From NCBI RefSeq assembly GCF_003369915.1, contig NC_046674.1:17217501-17281500 (forward strand): a stretch of 64,000 nt of DNA, in the 5' to 3' direction. The notes beneath the pieces were generated by a model that saw only the letters and a program-made list of their open reading frames with translations, was not told the origin of the DNA and did no database searches. Origin of the DNA: Drosophila miranda. Taxonomy: Eukaryota > Arthropoda > Insecta > Diptera > Drosophilidae. Position numbers and translations under genes: made by a program. Within the stretch, counting starts at the first letter, position 1. Each line of letters opens with the position of its first letter. This document shows positions 31,705 to 44,784 of this stretch, piece after piece.

Positions 31705-33072
31705 GTTCCAACAACTTTTAAAGTCGGGGAGTTATACGAGTTATACGAGATCTGTTTATATGTGTGTGTGTGTGTGTGTGCGTGGATGTGTTGGCGGAGT
31801 ACGAAGTACCTTTAATTTTTAGTGTGCCGAGCTTTTTGCCCATACCATTCCCATACCCTATCCTACGGCTAAGGCATGTACGCTTCCATGGACCAATTGG
31901 TTCTGCTTGTCGCCCTTTAAATTGGATTAGCTGCAACTAATTGGGGGAATGCCGAACGAATTGTTTAGCCTATAGAAAGGTTGAAAAACAACTGATTTTT
32001 TCAAATAAATATAATTATGCATATACAAAAAGTTCTACAAGTAGTTGTATGGCATATATGTACATATGTACCAGGCACTACGAGTTCCATTAAAATCATA
32101 TATTATAATTATATTATTATATTCAATTTAGTTCTTCGTCACGGGAGTAGCTCTGCGACTACTGTCCGAATACAGGCGAGTACTTATTTTTTTGATTTCT
32201 GAGCTTGGGGTATCATAGTTTTTTGTAGAACTTTGCTATAGAGGGGCAGAAGTTTTGATCCCATAAGAGGTTTGATCTGGGTTCTAATAAATTTTGCTAA
32301 AAACACACTAGAGTTTATTTCTGAGGAAAACTTCTGTGCCATGAAAGATAACAAAAGCAGCTTTGGAATAATAGGGAAACGATCGATTTGTAGTGAGGAA
32401 GACTTCTGTGTTTTGTTAGTAAATTCAACTAAATTCTAGAAACATTTGTGCTGCAAATCTAATACTCGTTCATACATATGTCTATTAATATGCAATACCA
32501 GACACCATTTTCCAATTAATGGTAATCAAAAAAACAGTTTTCTTAGCATGGAAAACGTTTGTGTAGGGGCTCGAAAATAATACGTACCGAGTATTGTGTT
32601 TACATTCCTATGAAATATGTACGAGCATCTGTTTATGTCTGATAACGTTTTCATAGAACCAATCGATCTGATCTGGCAGGGTACAGCCAGAGTACCCGTC
32701 TCCCCCTCTCTCTCACTCTCTTTCTTGTTTTTGCTCTGCTCAAGCTCGACTGCAAAGCTCGCTTCCATGTGTGTGTGTGTGTTCGTAAGCCAGCTTTCGT
32801 GTGCTTTTTGTTGCTTTTTTTGTTTGTTTTACTTTTATTTTTCGTTTCGTTTCGTTTTTTTTTCGTGTCGGTTCGTGTCTGTCTGCCGCTGATCTTGCAG
32901 CTGTCTCTGTCAGCGTCACTGCTGCTGCCGCTGCCTCTCTGCTCTACCTGTACGTGTTGTTTGTGTGACGGTGGGGCCTGCAGTCGCTGCCGCAGTCGGC
33001 GCGCCACTGCCGTTGGCGTCGAAAAATGTTTTAAATCTGGTAGAAAAATCTGAAACGAAACGCGTTTGTGGC
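25328..33072. other. Long noncoding region upstream of the membrane-protein gene
   Basis: About 7.7 kb with no supported coding exon. It holds a CTG tract (26051-26073), GA-rich runs (27640-27690, 27851-27900), a GCA tract (31672-31702), GT runs (near 29665 and 31760), a 13-bp perfect inverted repeat (28131-28143 with 28158-28170), and repeated ACGAGTAT-type motifs. Open frames here are short, low complexity and lack splice context. Likely content is distal regulatory DNA of the developmental-type gene starting near 33076, or an unrecognised leader exon. Confidence 0.6.
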
Positions 33073-33107
33073 TTCAGACGGCGAGTGGCAGTCGTACAGC
33101 AAAGACG
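33073..33107 (+). promoter_or_regulatory. Putative Inr/DPE promoter of the membrane-protein gene
   Basis: TTCAGAC with A at 33076 resembles the initiator (one mismatch to TCAGTY). AGACG at 33103-33107 falls exactly at +28 to +32 and fits the DPE consensus; the extended AGACGTA is close to the classical strong DPE. No TATA box. The 5' UTR would be 33076-33505. Confidence 0.5.
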
Positions 33108-33505
33108 TAGTATTCCGTTATCCTCAAAAGCCAGCTAAAAAAAAAAAATATACCCACAATCGAAAAGTTGGTCAGACAACTTTTTCGCTCATCAAGAAAT
33201 ACCAACTAAAAACAAACAAAAAAAACACAACACAACAACGCAGCAAAGTTCAACAAAAACTTCCTTTTACTTTTATTCGAATTTTTTTTGGAAAAATTTT
33301 CTATGTAAGTGAAAAGAAAAAATTACGAAAAGTGAAAATTGTGGAAAGAGAAACTGTGCTCAAATGTGAACTAAAGGGAGTGCATGTCCTTGGATTTTAC
33401 TTTTTTTTCTTCCCCTACCCCCAACCCTTCCTCCCCACAAACGAAAAGGATCCATTGCAATCCATTGAAATCTAATCAGATCCTCATATTTATAGTGATT
33501 TATAG

Positions 33506-36500
33506 ATGACCGAGAAGGATACCGTCTCCATGGCTACCGTGCAAATGAAGCCCGACTATGCGGCCAGCGAGGTCTATAGCACCGCCAGTGAGCCGCCACC
33601 GGTAAGTACACACCGTACAGTAGAGCCCTTACCCTCCAAATATGCATCTATCCCATCCCCCATCCCCCACCCTCCCGCTCCAACCCCTTTTAATTACGGA
33701 AAAAAAGTGTCCCATTTTTGCCCATTTTGATTGGCAATTATTTGCGCTATTTTTGGGCCGAGATTTGTTTTGAGTTCGGCAGCCAAGTGGGTTCCAGGGT
33801 CAGATTTCTGCTGGTGGCACATCCGCCTGCGGACCACAGAGCGTATGCGTAATGCGAGGGTCTGCGTCTGCGTCTCCGTCTGCACGCAGCTGCAAACGTG
33901 AGCAGCATTTTCACCCAATCAGCCAGAGCGCCTATGCCTCAGAGCAGGAGGTGGAGGTGGAGGTGGAGGTGGAGGTGGAGGTGGAGGTGGAGGAAAGCCT
34001 GCTGCATGCATAAGCAATTTGCTGCTGCAATCCCCTCTGTCTCTCCACTTAATGTGCAATTTTAAAAATTATTATTGTCTGGATTGTGCATGCAACGTGA
34101 GTGGCTTTGACAATTGCTGGTTGACATTTCCATGGGAGACACGCAGAGACCAAGCCACAGTCCATGCATCCATGTATCTGCAAGATACACCAGCAATCAG
34201 AAATCAGCAATCAGCAATCGCTGACGTTCTTCGAGACGAGGTGTGAATGGATCTGTGTACCCCCATTATGGTTAGACAAATAGAAAACCAGCTCAAATCG
34301 AAACACCAGACCCACAAGAGACCTCTAATACTTCAGTCACGACGTTCGCTAATAATGATAAAAAAAAAAATAAAAAACAAAAACAAACCTAAACAAATAC
34401 CAAGATATACTATTAGTACTCGTACTTTGAGTTGTTCAACCCGTTTTCCCAGCCATACTATATCTGTATATACATATATTATAGTATATATTAGATTATT
34501 AGATCTCTCTCTCTCCCTGTCTCCCTGTCTCTCTGTCGTTGTGTGTGGGTAAAAATGGAAATTTACATAAATTGCATTTTTTCCATTTTTCATTTTTTCA
34601 TTTGTTTGCATTTGGCATTCAACAGTCAGCATCCGCCTCAGCCATAAACAGATTTTTTTTGCGGGGGCTGCCCCCTTTTCACAATCCCTACAGTGAAAGC
34701 CAACAGTTATCCAACAGACAGACAGACAAGGCCCTGATTGGAGTGCACTCTCTGTGTGTGGAGGTGAACTGAAGGACAGATTTGTTCAGGTGCTGAAAAA
34801 CGAAAGGTTTTTGTGGGGAGGGAGTCCATTTGTGGGGGGTTTAAGGGAACGGAATGCATGGCCCCAACTCCCCAACGAGTGTAGCGGGGATTTACCAGAC
34901 CAAAAGCTTGGTTCTTCCCCGTTTTTCCTATCATTTCAAGATCTCCAAAGCCCAGGGGCTCTCTCTTGCTGACCTTTCTAATAACTCAAACCAATCCACA
35001 GTGTCCTACCACCAATCATCAGTCAGGCCATCAATCAGGGCCTCAGTCACTCGATCACTTGGGTGCTGGTTAGCCTTCAAAGAGCGACCCTTGGCCAAAG
35101 AGCTTTCCCTTTTCTGCATTGTTTGTTTTTCCATTCATATGTGCTAAGTATTGCTAAGCGTTTGTCCCCCCCCCCCCCCCCCCCCCCTCCCCATCCACCA
35201 TCCACCATCCCCTTCCCCGCTGTCCCCTACCTTACAGTGCAATCTCATTAACCTTTTTTTTCTCTCTGTATTTTTCTTGTTTTTATGTATCTTTCTGTGT
35301 GTGCTTGTGTGTGTGTGTGCTAACCACAAAAATCGTTTTGTGAATGCAAAAAAAAAAACAAAAAAATATCAAAACCCCCTCCGCATCTGAAACCGTGATT
35401 GACAATATGAAATTTTCCCTGAAACCCCCAAAAAACACACCAACAACAAAAAAAAAACAAACCACACAACAAACACCAACCACAGATGGGATTTTTTAAC
35501 TTTAATCATCAGGTTTGTCGTTCAAGTCTTTTGTCTGCACAAAAAAACAAAAAGAAAAAAATTAACCACCGATTAAAACCCCGCATAAGAGTACGATATG
35601 TAGAGTAGAGTGTCCGCTGACGATCGGATCCATTCACTTCCACTTCACTGCATGACGATGATCACTACTCCACTCCACTCCCCCCACCCCCCTCGTAGCT
35701 CACTCACAAAATTCACTTTCGCAACTTGCATTTTGGGGCCACGCCACGCCATGCCAAGCCACGCCACGCCACGCACGTAAAGGTGTTAAAAAAAAGCACA
35801 CACTCATTGCACATTTCGCTGCACACACACACACACACACATACTCACATTCGAAAGATACAAAACTGAAGATACATGTATACCCAACCCAAAAAGAGGG
35901 GCAGAGGCAGGAGCAGGGGCAGGGGCCTCACCTGACTGCACCTACAACCAAAGTGAAGTGGAAGACACTTCAAGAGTTTTCTCTTGGGCCTCCTCTTGGG
36001 CTTGGCATTTCCTCAATTTCTGCGGCGAACCTCTACTGCCTCTGCCACAGCCGAGAGTGCCGCCTCTTCCTGTTATGCAATCAACGTCAAACCTCAATGT
36101 TTTTCTTTCTTTTGTATATGTACACTCGTACTCGATCTGTTGTTGATATTTGGTCTTCATGCTTTTTGCATTGACTTGTAAATTTTTGCACCTTAAGCGG
36201 AAAGTTCAATATTAGTCACAGCCGACAGCCACAGAAAACCTCTGCTCAAAAACCAAACAAAACCTCTGCTCGAAGTAAAGCAAATAAAATATCAGCCCAA
36301 AACAAACAATAAATAAAAGATCTCCCCAAAGAAAAGCAAATATTTGCTATGATCTAACTGGCATTCACTGCCAGCTTTCCATTAACATTTGAAAGAAAAA
36401 CACTTGAAAACCATTTATTCTTTATTTTCTTTTGCTGACTCAAATATTTTCCAAAGTAAATTTCAAGTCTGCCCTTAAGTTCAAGGGGGAAACGTGATCG

Positions 36501-39500
36501 GAAGCGGCCTGGTTAAAGAGCAACATTTTGTAGAGTAAGGTCGCTTGACCCCCAAAAAAACCAATACACACAGTGAGAGAGAGAGAGGTCATAGACAAAA
36601 CAGCACGTACTCGTACAATAAATCAAATTGCATCAAATAAAAAAAAACTAAAAATACAAAACATATATTTCTCATGGCTAATCTTTTGGTTTTTCTGTGT
36701 TTCTCTTTTTACAGGCCTACAAGCGTCAGGCGAATTCGGTGAAAATCGCCAAGATCACCGCCTTCACCGTCATCGTTTCGGCCTTTATCCTGGGCTCCTT
36801 CATTCTGGCCTCATCGTATCTGCAGGCCAAGGCCTCGTGCGACCAGGTCCAGGCCCTCGATTCGGTGCTGGAGAAGGAGCTGATGCTCGAGACCCTGCAA
36901 CAGGTGGGAAAGGTAAGTCCAATTCCGATTCCGATTCCAATCCACCCTCTGTTTCCCCCTCAATGAACATCAGATGTATATCCTCCTTTCTGCCTCAATG
37001 ATCATCAGATATACCGTACGTACATATCGTATCGTGTTTTGGAAAAATAATAGATCGGTTGGTTAATGATACGAGTAGCTCTTCGCTTGGTTTGGCTCTG
37101 CCACACACACGCCACAGATTGGTTGCACCAGCAACGTCTCCCCTCCCCACCAACCAATAAAAATATTCGAATATTAAATCTAATTACCGGAAAATGTAGG
37201 TACAATCTCGTGATAGCCAAAAAACAGACAAAAAATACGTGTATTCCGTGTATAATTTCCCCTGAAAGCCATGCTTCTGTTTTTTTTTTTTTTTTGGACT
37301 GCACGCGCTATTAGTTTCAAAGTGGGTTGTAGAATTGTGACAGGCAGTGTACCGGTACCGGCACTAGAAATATGATGTATAATATGTCGAATATTTGGGC
37401 TGGAACTGGGACTTAATGCCATTGAATTTTGTGAAATTTGTAGAAGAAATTATGGAGTTTTAGTGGGTTTTCTTTGGAGGTAAACAAGCCAAAAAAAAAC
37501 CAAAAATGTCTGAGGCAGACATTGTGGGAAAAGTGTTTTTGTGTTGTAATTGTAATTTATACGCTTTAAACGTACAAATTTCTATGGTTATAAAAGCAAA
37601 AGACTTCCTATAGTTTATAAACCTTTCTCCATATATGGATGTGTGCCCACCGCTTCAATCAAAACTGATTGAATAAGCAATTTCATAAGACAATTGCGTG
37701 CTTCCTTGTGAAATTTCACCCATATAACGTTACATATGTATGTACGAGTATATAACCGATTTAAACGAATGGCCATAACAAAAAAAAAAAAGTAACCATA
37801 AAATGGTTAGATTTATGGCCATAAAGATGGCTGATGACTGGGCAGGGCGCATAATTCAAATTTAATGACAATTCGCTAATCATTTTCCAAGTGATTGCCA
37901 AGTTAATTATGATGGCGACTGTGGAGGACTGGGACTGGTGGGGACTGAGAGACCGGGGGGGACTACCATCAATATTCAATTAGAGAATGGTAGCCAGTGG
38001 AAAGTTCACAAAAATTGAACAGCATTAGAGAGATCATAGATGTGGCGGTGGTTTTAATACCCAAAGATGAGGATGAGGTTATTCAACCCGATTCGATCGG
38101 GGTCTGTGGCTTATGTAAACAAATGAGTGAGTGAGTGAATGAGTGAATGACTGAACGAATGCAACGATAAATTCAATCAAGCGAAATTCCCATAATTTGA
38201 CGCTTAAGTGGACACCAAAATGGTGGAGCTTGCGACATAATAACCAGGAGAGGCAGCCACCACCATCCACCATCCCAACAACAACAGTAGCAGCAGCAAC
38301 AACAGCAACAACGGAGCGGCAGACAATTGCGAATCAAATGCCAGACAAAGTGAAAGCAGCAGCAGCCAGCAAACGGCTGCCAGGCAACAAAAAATGTTGC
38401 AAGCAGGCCCCCACCATACACAAACCGTAATCCACTCAAGCGCGCCTCCTCTCTCAGGCAGCGGGCGTGTGGGCGCGGCAGCATATTGTGGTTGCTGCTG
38501 CTGCTGCTGCTGCTGAATGTGGATTCCCAAATGCCAGAGATCATCAGCTGTGGCAATAGCAGAAGCAGCCACAGCAGCCACAGCAGCCACAGACAGCCAC
38601 TAGAGATGGCTCTGAAGATCGTGAAAGTCTGTACGATTTCCTTTAATGAAGCAGATGATTGCAAATTGTTCATGGCATCAACTTTGAACAATCTTTAATA
38701 ATTGGGTACGATATTTTTAGAGGATTCCAAAGGCTAGCTGGAAAGATGGGAGAGGGGCCTGCAGATCTGACAACAGATTGAGAGGGGATAGATCTTAAAA
38801 AAGAAACCAATCTAAGCATACGAATAGTTCCCCTGGAAGTCACCAGAACAAATCAATTCTTTCTTTGAAGGTGTTCAGATTTATATAGATAAGACTGTTC
38901 CTTAAGCTGTCTGTAATCCATTACCAATACTACCACAGTGAATTTCTCAGCTTAAGAGCTCTAAAGATTCCCAAATGAAACCCAAAAATGAGTCAGAGCT
39001 AGAGTTAAAGACGAAATTGGTTGATGTTGTCGCCAAAACCTGTATGTGATTGCATTTTAATCATTTTCTGAGACCCGCTTTAGCACAGATTAGTCTTTGG
39101 ACCATCGCTACGGTATATATCATCTTAGATATGCAGAAAAGACTTGCATATTTATGATGTATCGTCTCTTGCCTAAGGCTGGGGCACACAAAACCCTCTT
39201 TGGTTGGGTTTCAGTGTGTGAATATCTGGCCCAGATGAAGATCAATCTTCTCACGTGGCCATCGCTCTTGCAACAGGCCTGGCCATAATGCAATTTGGCT
39301 GTCAGTTTGTTTTTTGTTTTTTTTTTGTTTTTGGTCTGGCGCCGCTGTGCACCAACTAAGCAAACAACCAGCGGCAGCCGAAGGCATCTGCAAAAGTCAA
39401 CTACAGAAGACCAATGGACTGGCGACTGGGGACTGGGGAGTCCCCCCCCCCCCCTCCACTAGCCTCTTCCATTGTGGTTTTGGCCATAGACTGCTGTTGA

Positions 39501-42500
39501 CTGTTTGCCATTTAAGGCGAGTTGCGCGCTTAAGTCTTTCGTTTCTTTCGTATCTTTTGCTTCTCTGCTGGTTTTTTTTTTTTTTTTTTGGGGACGAAGC
39601 AAATGGTTTTTGGCCTGACGATTATGTAAGACACACATACGGCGTACTTGTAGATACAGCTACAAAGAAACAAGTACTCGCAGCGACCATACAGAGCCAC
39701 AAAGATACAAAGATATATGTATAAAAGCTTGAAACGCAAGAGGGAGAGGGAGAACAACTTATCATACGAGCTATGCAAATTGATTTTTGCGTTTTTTTAT
39801 GGATGATTTCCCTAAAGAAATTACTGGAGTGCCTCTAGAATTTCAAATTGCAGGCTTGCGTCAGGCCCCGTCCCGTTCCGTTCCGTCCGGACAGTCGTTG
39901 GGCTATAAATAAATCTTGTTTTTTTTTGTTTTTTTTGCACAACAAATGCCTACTGTCTGTCTGTCATTTTAATTGCACAAAGCATTCAATTTGTAATCAT
40001 TTAATTGTCATCTTAATGCGACTCTCGACAGTCCGTCCGTCCGTCCGTCCAACAGTCGATTCTCCACATGTCTCGTCTCGCATCTCCGTCTCGTGCGCCG
40101 CTGGCGTTTCCACACAAAAACAAATTAGGGGCAAACAAATGTTCTCTTTGTATTATAATAGATCTCTTATCTCGAGCCCCGCTGTTGGCCTTGAAAAACT
40201 AAAGCCAGCGATCGGTAGAGCAACAGCAACGGAAGAGGTTTAGACTGGATTTTGTTGACTGGTTTCGGCTCTGGCGCTGGCTCTGGCCTCTCGTTTTTGT
40301 TTGCTTTTTGCCAGTTTTTCAGGTACATAGTCGTATATTTTTTAAAGTGAAATTTTCAGTTAGTGTGTCACCTGCCGCCTGCCACATGACTCAGGTTTTT
40401 GACTCAATTTCGCGATGAATCGATTCGAGTTTAATCTGCATTTTGGAGACAGGTTTACGGGACAGACAGACAGACAGAGAGACTGCTGTGGTTTTTCTGG
40501 GAAGCTGCTGTGAAAAGAGATTTCTTTGAACGAACGCCATTTGTGGCTGCGGTTAAAGTTTTGCCTCAAATAATTATCACTGTACTCATTTTGGGTTACC
40601 ACTGAGAGTCTTTATGAGAGTCTGGAGACTTTAACCTTTGGTTTATCTGTGAGATATAAAGTGGAGAACTTTGAGACCCATAATAGATGCAACTTTAAGC
40701 AGGGGAAAATATTTCAAAGCTAGAAAAATACACAGCTTAACGAATCACTTCATTTCTAGGAACTTCTGGGAGTGAGACATGTCAAGAAATACCCGAGTAT
40801 TGTGCTTAGATATCGTTAAAAAGATTAAATCAAACCAATCTCTAGAGAGCTGGGCCTTAAACCGAAAAAGAACTTCTTTAAACACTCCCTAGAAAATCAG
40901 AAACTATATTAGGCCTGGAAACCCGACAAGAACTTGTGTATAAGCTACTTATTCCAAAGATTTCAAAGAGAACTAATGGCCATTTAAAGCGAATTCAACT
41001 CAAAGAACTTCCAGCTGTTTGAATCATTAGAAAATCATCTGCGTAGAGGAAATCAATTGAGAGAGATCTCTTCAGTTCTGTTTCAATGTCAACCTCTTTT
41101 TTTTTTTGTATTTTGTCAAGTACACGATGACCTGCAAAATAAGCGATCCACAAACCGGATATATAAGGCATTATCCATACCATAACACTTCTCCATCCCG
41201 CTCTATCTTTGGCTCTCTATAGAGTGTGCATCCCTCTCGTTTTCATGGTTTGGCATTAATGAGCCTCAAAATAAAATAAATTGTATTTTCATTGCTGTTT
41301 GTGTTTTGTGGCTGGGCGTGAAGTATGCTTAGCCACGTATCCCCCAGATACACACACACACACAGAGCCCCATAGACATAGACATTTGCTGGTGACTGTT
41401 GTGATTATGTAATTTCTGTTGCTGTTTTGTTTAGACTTCTCGAGAGCTTCATCGTCCAACAGACAACAAACAAGTTTATTTCGATGGCATTTTACTCTTG
41501 GTTTCAGTCGCAGTCGACTCTGACGAGAGTCCGTATGTAGGTTGGGGTCACATCTCCGCCAGGCAAATGACTCTGCCCCAATCGCAGCCACATCGGATCT
41601 CTCATTGTTTAGAGCACGAAGCGGCTGAAGCCCTGAAACCCGGTGGTGGAAAACCGTCAAGAAAACTACTAGAAAATTGAAAAATTGAACAATTGCTGTT
41701 ACAGTCGACAATTTTTGAGTAATTTTTGTAACAATTTGAGGATGATATAAGATGATCTAAGACTTCCCTATTTGCCTATCCAATTTGAGGGGGAGATAAT
41801 GAGTGTCTGTGAGAGATACATCTGTACACAAAGAGCATGTCGAACCGTAGTGTATAATCTTTTCTGCTGGCTTTGTATTCCCTTATTATTTCCCTGTCCG
41901 TTATTCCTGTCGTTTGCCTATTCTTTTGCGTACAATCAAAGACAAAACATATTCCAAATAGATAAAGTAAGGAGTAAAGGTCGTCATCTAATAGTCCCCC
42001 GTTTTATTTGCCATCTTTTTAGGAACTCCCCCGCGCTGAACCTCTCCTGGGCGGACCCAACTCTGCCGATGATTCTGAGCTGCAGGATCTCGACCAGGAT
42101 ATGCGCAAGTCTGCCAAGGATGACTCTTTGGACAAGGACAACACCTCGGACAAGGACAACTCCTATTCGGAGAGCGATGAGACCGACGAGCTGCAGAAGT
42201 TGCCCGGCAAAATGCCGCTCGAGCTGGACTTGAGCGACCTGGCAGCCGCCATTCTGCGGAACAACAAGAAGTAGGTTTTGTTTTTTTGGTTTTTTAAGGC
42301 CTGAGCCTTTTTATGACCCCATGATCCCGTCTATAGATCCCGCATGAACTGCGTGGTGGAGCGCAAGCATGCCGAGGAGATTGTCGACTCGCCCTCGAAG
42401 ACGGTGGCCCTGCCATTCGGCGTGAATCTGACGACAGATCCCAAGAAGGCCCGCATCACCGGTGAGCGCATTTCGATCTTCTGCGATGGCGGAGACGAGG

Positions 42501-43710
42501 CCAGTCGGGAGGAGAAGGAGGCCAAGCGGCAGCGGGAGGAGGAGGAGGACTCTGACGAGGATTCCGAGCCCCTGCGTCCCATGTTCATTCCATTCCAGCG
42601 CGTGCCCATTCCCTTCGGCCGCATGCCCGACCAGATGCCACTGACCCACATGCCCCAGCGCATGATGCCCCCGGCAATGCAGATGCACCAGCACCAGCAG
42701 CTGCCCCAGCAGCAGGGACCGATCATCATCCGCCAGCTGCCGCCCCCGTTCCAGCACCTGCCCATGCGTCCCCCCATGCCCCCGCAGGTGATGCAGGCCC
42801 CGCGCATGGAGTCCTCCGAGGAGCAGCAGCAGCAGCAGCCCAAGATCCAGACCCTGCGCATCCACATGCAGCAGCTGCCCTTCCGCGAGATCCACGTGGC
42901 CGACGATGTGCCCATGCAGATCCCCGCCCAGCACCGCGAGCAGCAGATGATCCAGCAGCAGCGCGAGATGCAGCAGCAGCGCGAGATCCAGCAGCAGCGC
43001 GAGATGCAGCAGCAGCGCGAGATGCAGCAGCACCGTGAGATGCAGCAGCAGCAGCGCGAGATGCCACAGATCCAGATCCAGCACATGCCCCTGGGCATGG
43101 CCCTGCAGCGTGTGGGCATCACCGCCGATGATCTGCGCAGCATCCAGCGCATGGCCGAGGACCGCATCACCGACGAACTGCGTCGCCTGGCCGCCGAGGA
43201 GAATACCGACTCCAACGAGGGCAATGCCTCCAGCGAGGAGGATGAGCGCGCTGACGTCTCGTCCAGCTCTTCGGAGCAGGCCACCACCGAATCCCAGTCC
43301 CAGACGCAGCCCCAGTCGCAGCCCGAGCAGCAGCAGCAGCCCGAGCAGCACCAGCAGGAGACCAGCGAGCAGCAGCAGCAGCAGCAGCCGGAGCAGCAGC
43401 CCCAGATGCGCCTGCAGCGCCTGATCCTGCAGCCACTGCCCGAGCAGCCGCGTGATACCATGACCCCACCCATGCCCGATCAGCCACCACAGCTGCAGTT
43501 CGGCCGCATGGTCTATGGCCGCAGCCTGGCCCAGCCCGTGCGCATTCCCGTGCCCATGATGCAGGCGATCGAGGCAGGAGCCGCCGCCGAAGAGTCGCAG
43601 CGACCACACTGTGAGTTCATCCACCCCTTAGATCCCTTTGGATCCCTTGACTAAATGTTGTTTCCACTCTCTATATCCCTTCGACAGTCGTCCAGCCTCG
43701 TTCCGTTTAA
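33506..43710 (+). CDS. Single-pass membrane protein with Gln/Pro-rich C-terminal region, unnamed
   Basis: Five exons: 33506-33601, 36715-36912, 42023-42270, 42337-43610 and 43688-43710, giving 612 residues. No signal peptide. Residues 46-68 are one hydrophobic helix (ITAFTVIVSAFILGSFILA), preceded by Lys/Arg, so a type II topology (N-terminus in the cytosol) is likely. The exon 1/2 joint makes EPPPAYKR, a PPxY motif for WW-domain partners. After the helix come a Cys-containing helix, an acidic Asp/Lys/Ser-rich linker, a conserved-looking block (SRMNCVVERKHAEEIV, FGVNLTTDPKKARITGERIS, IFCDGG) with one N-glycosylation site (NLT), then Met/Pro-rich sequence, a QQQREM repeat (42949-43064) and a Gln/Glu-rich tail. 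Long introns (3.1 and 5.1 kb) and an Inr/DPE promoter suggest developmental control. Read-through at the last donor would end at 43654. I do not recognise the family. Confidence 0.82.
33951..33992. repeat. GTGGAG hexanucleotide repeat
   Basis: Seven tandem GTGGAG units inside intron 1. Confidence 0.9.
35166..35187. repeat. Poly-C tract, 22 bp
   Basis: An uninterrupted run of C inside intron 1. Similar runs occur at 39442-39454 (13 bp) and 58700-58718 (19 bp), and poly-G with one T at 51341-51363. Confidence 0.9.
36913..42022 (+). other. Intron 2 of the membrane-protein gene
   Basis: Donor GTAAGT at 36913, acceptor CTTTTTAG ending 42022. It contains CAG/CTG tracts (about 38286-38315 and 38496-38515), a GTCC run (40028-40050) and a 13-bp poly-C tract (39442-39454). 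No coding exon seen inside; it is long enough to hold enhancers. Confidence 0.7.
42949..43064 (+). repeat. In-frame CAG-rich 18-bp coding repeat (QQQREM)
   Basis: Units of the form CAGCAGCAGCGCGAGATG recur and encode QQQREM/QQQREI/QQHREM in exon 4 of the membrane-protein gene. The run is both a microsatellite and a regular charged helix. Confidence 0.85.
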
Positions 43711-44784
43711 GTAACAAGAAGACCACGCCTGTGATTGCTGCTCTGCGAATCGAATCTCGACGAGAAACCAAGGAGGAGTAGAAGGAGGAGCCAAGGAGTC
43801 AACTAAACTACCCCCCCCACCCCACGAATTCAATTTGTAGCAGCCTCTGTCCCTAATAAAAAACCCCAAAAGTAAAGAAAAACGTCAAGCAAGCAACAAA
43901 AGAAAAAAAAACAAAAGAAAAGATTTAAAGAGTTTTCGAGCCAGATTTTCCAAACATATTTTTTGTGGCCTTCTTCTATATGTCTCCCCCTCGTATATTT
44001 GTATATTTTATATATGATTTATATATATCCGATATATCTGATATATCTTTATGTATCTGCGTGTCTAACAAACAAACAAGCAAACATTCCACAATCCAAA
44101 TCCAAAAAAAAAGAAGCAAATCTCCTGTGAATCTCCAAAATGTGAAATGAATGAAAATTGTGAAAGTTTTTCCGATGCAGTTTTTCTTTCAGTACTCTTT
44201 TTTTTTGTTTTGAATTGTCTACAGTTTTGTTTTTCTCACACACAAACACTGCATACAAACACACACATGAAAAAAAAAAATAAATCCGATGGAAATTTTT
44301 GTACATAAATTATTATCGTATTTTTAATGAATTAATTGTCTTGTGTAGTTGTTTAGTAAATTAAGAAAGAGCGTCTGCTGAGATCTGTTGCTGATCCGAT
44401 TTGATCCGATCCCTTGATTTAATCAAATTCCAAAAAAAATCCAAAAAAACTAAGCAGCAAAAAAAAAAAAACGATGTGAGAAATTTGTACATTTTATACA
44501 CATAAATATATATACATATATATATATACACAACCAAACACACACATACACACATTTTGAAGCGAATAAAATTGTGGATAATTGGAAATCAAAATGGGAA
44601 TTTTGGTGGTTTTTTCTTTTGCCCTTAGGCCTAGCCAAAACGAGAGGCAAGGTCTGCAAAAGTTTGGTTCGGGTTTGGACGTTCTTCAAAGAAAATGTCC
44701 GCCCGTAGAAATGTAGAACAATCAATTCGGAGTTTAAAAGTCAGTGGGGAATCGAGAAACACTCCTGAGCCTTCTCTGGAGTCT
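43711..44784 (+). other. 3' UTR of the membrane-protein gene and flank
   Basis: AATAAA-type signals near 43855, 44279 and 44563 are candidate ends. The sequence is A/T-rich with CA and TA runs and has no ORF of note. Confidence 0.55.

Larger units (their letters stand above)
33602..36714 (+). other. Intron 1 of the membrane-protein gene
   Basis: Donor GTAAGT at 33602, acceptor TTTTTACAG ending 36714. It holds a GTGGAG hexamer run (33951-33992), a 22-bp poly-C tract (35166-35187), a CA run near 35825, and otherwise A/T- and C-rich simple sequence. No coding exon seen inside. Confidence 0.7.
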
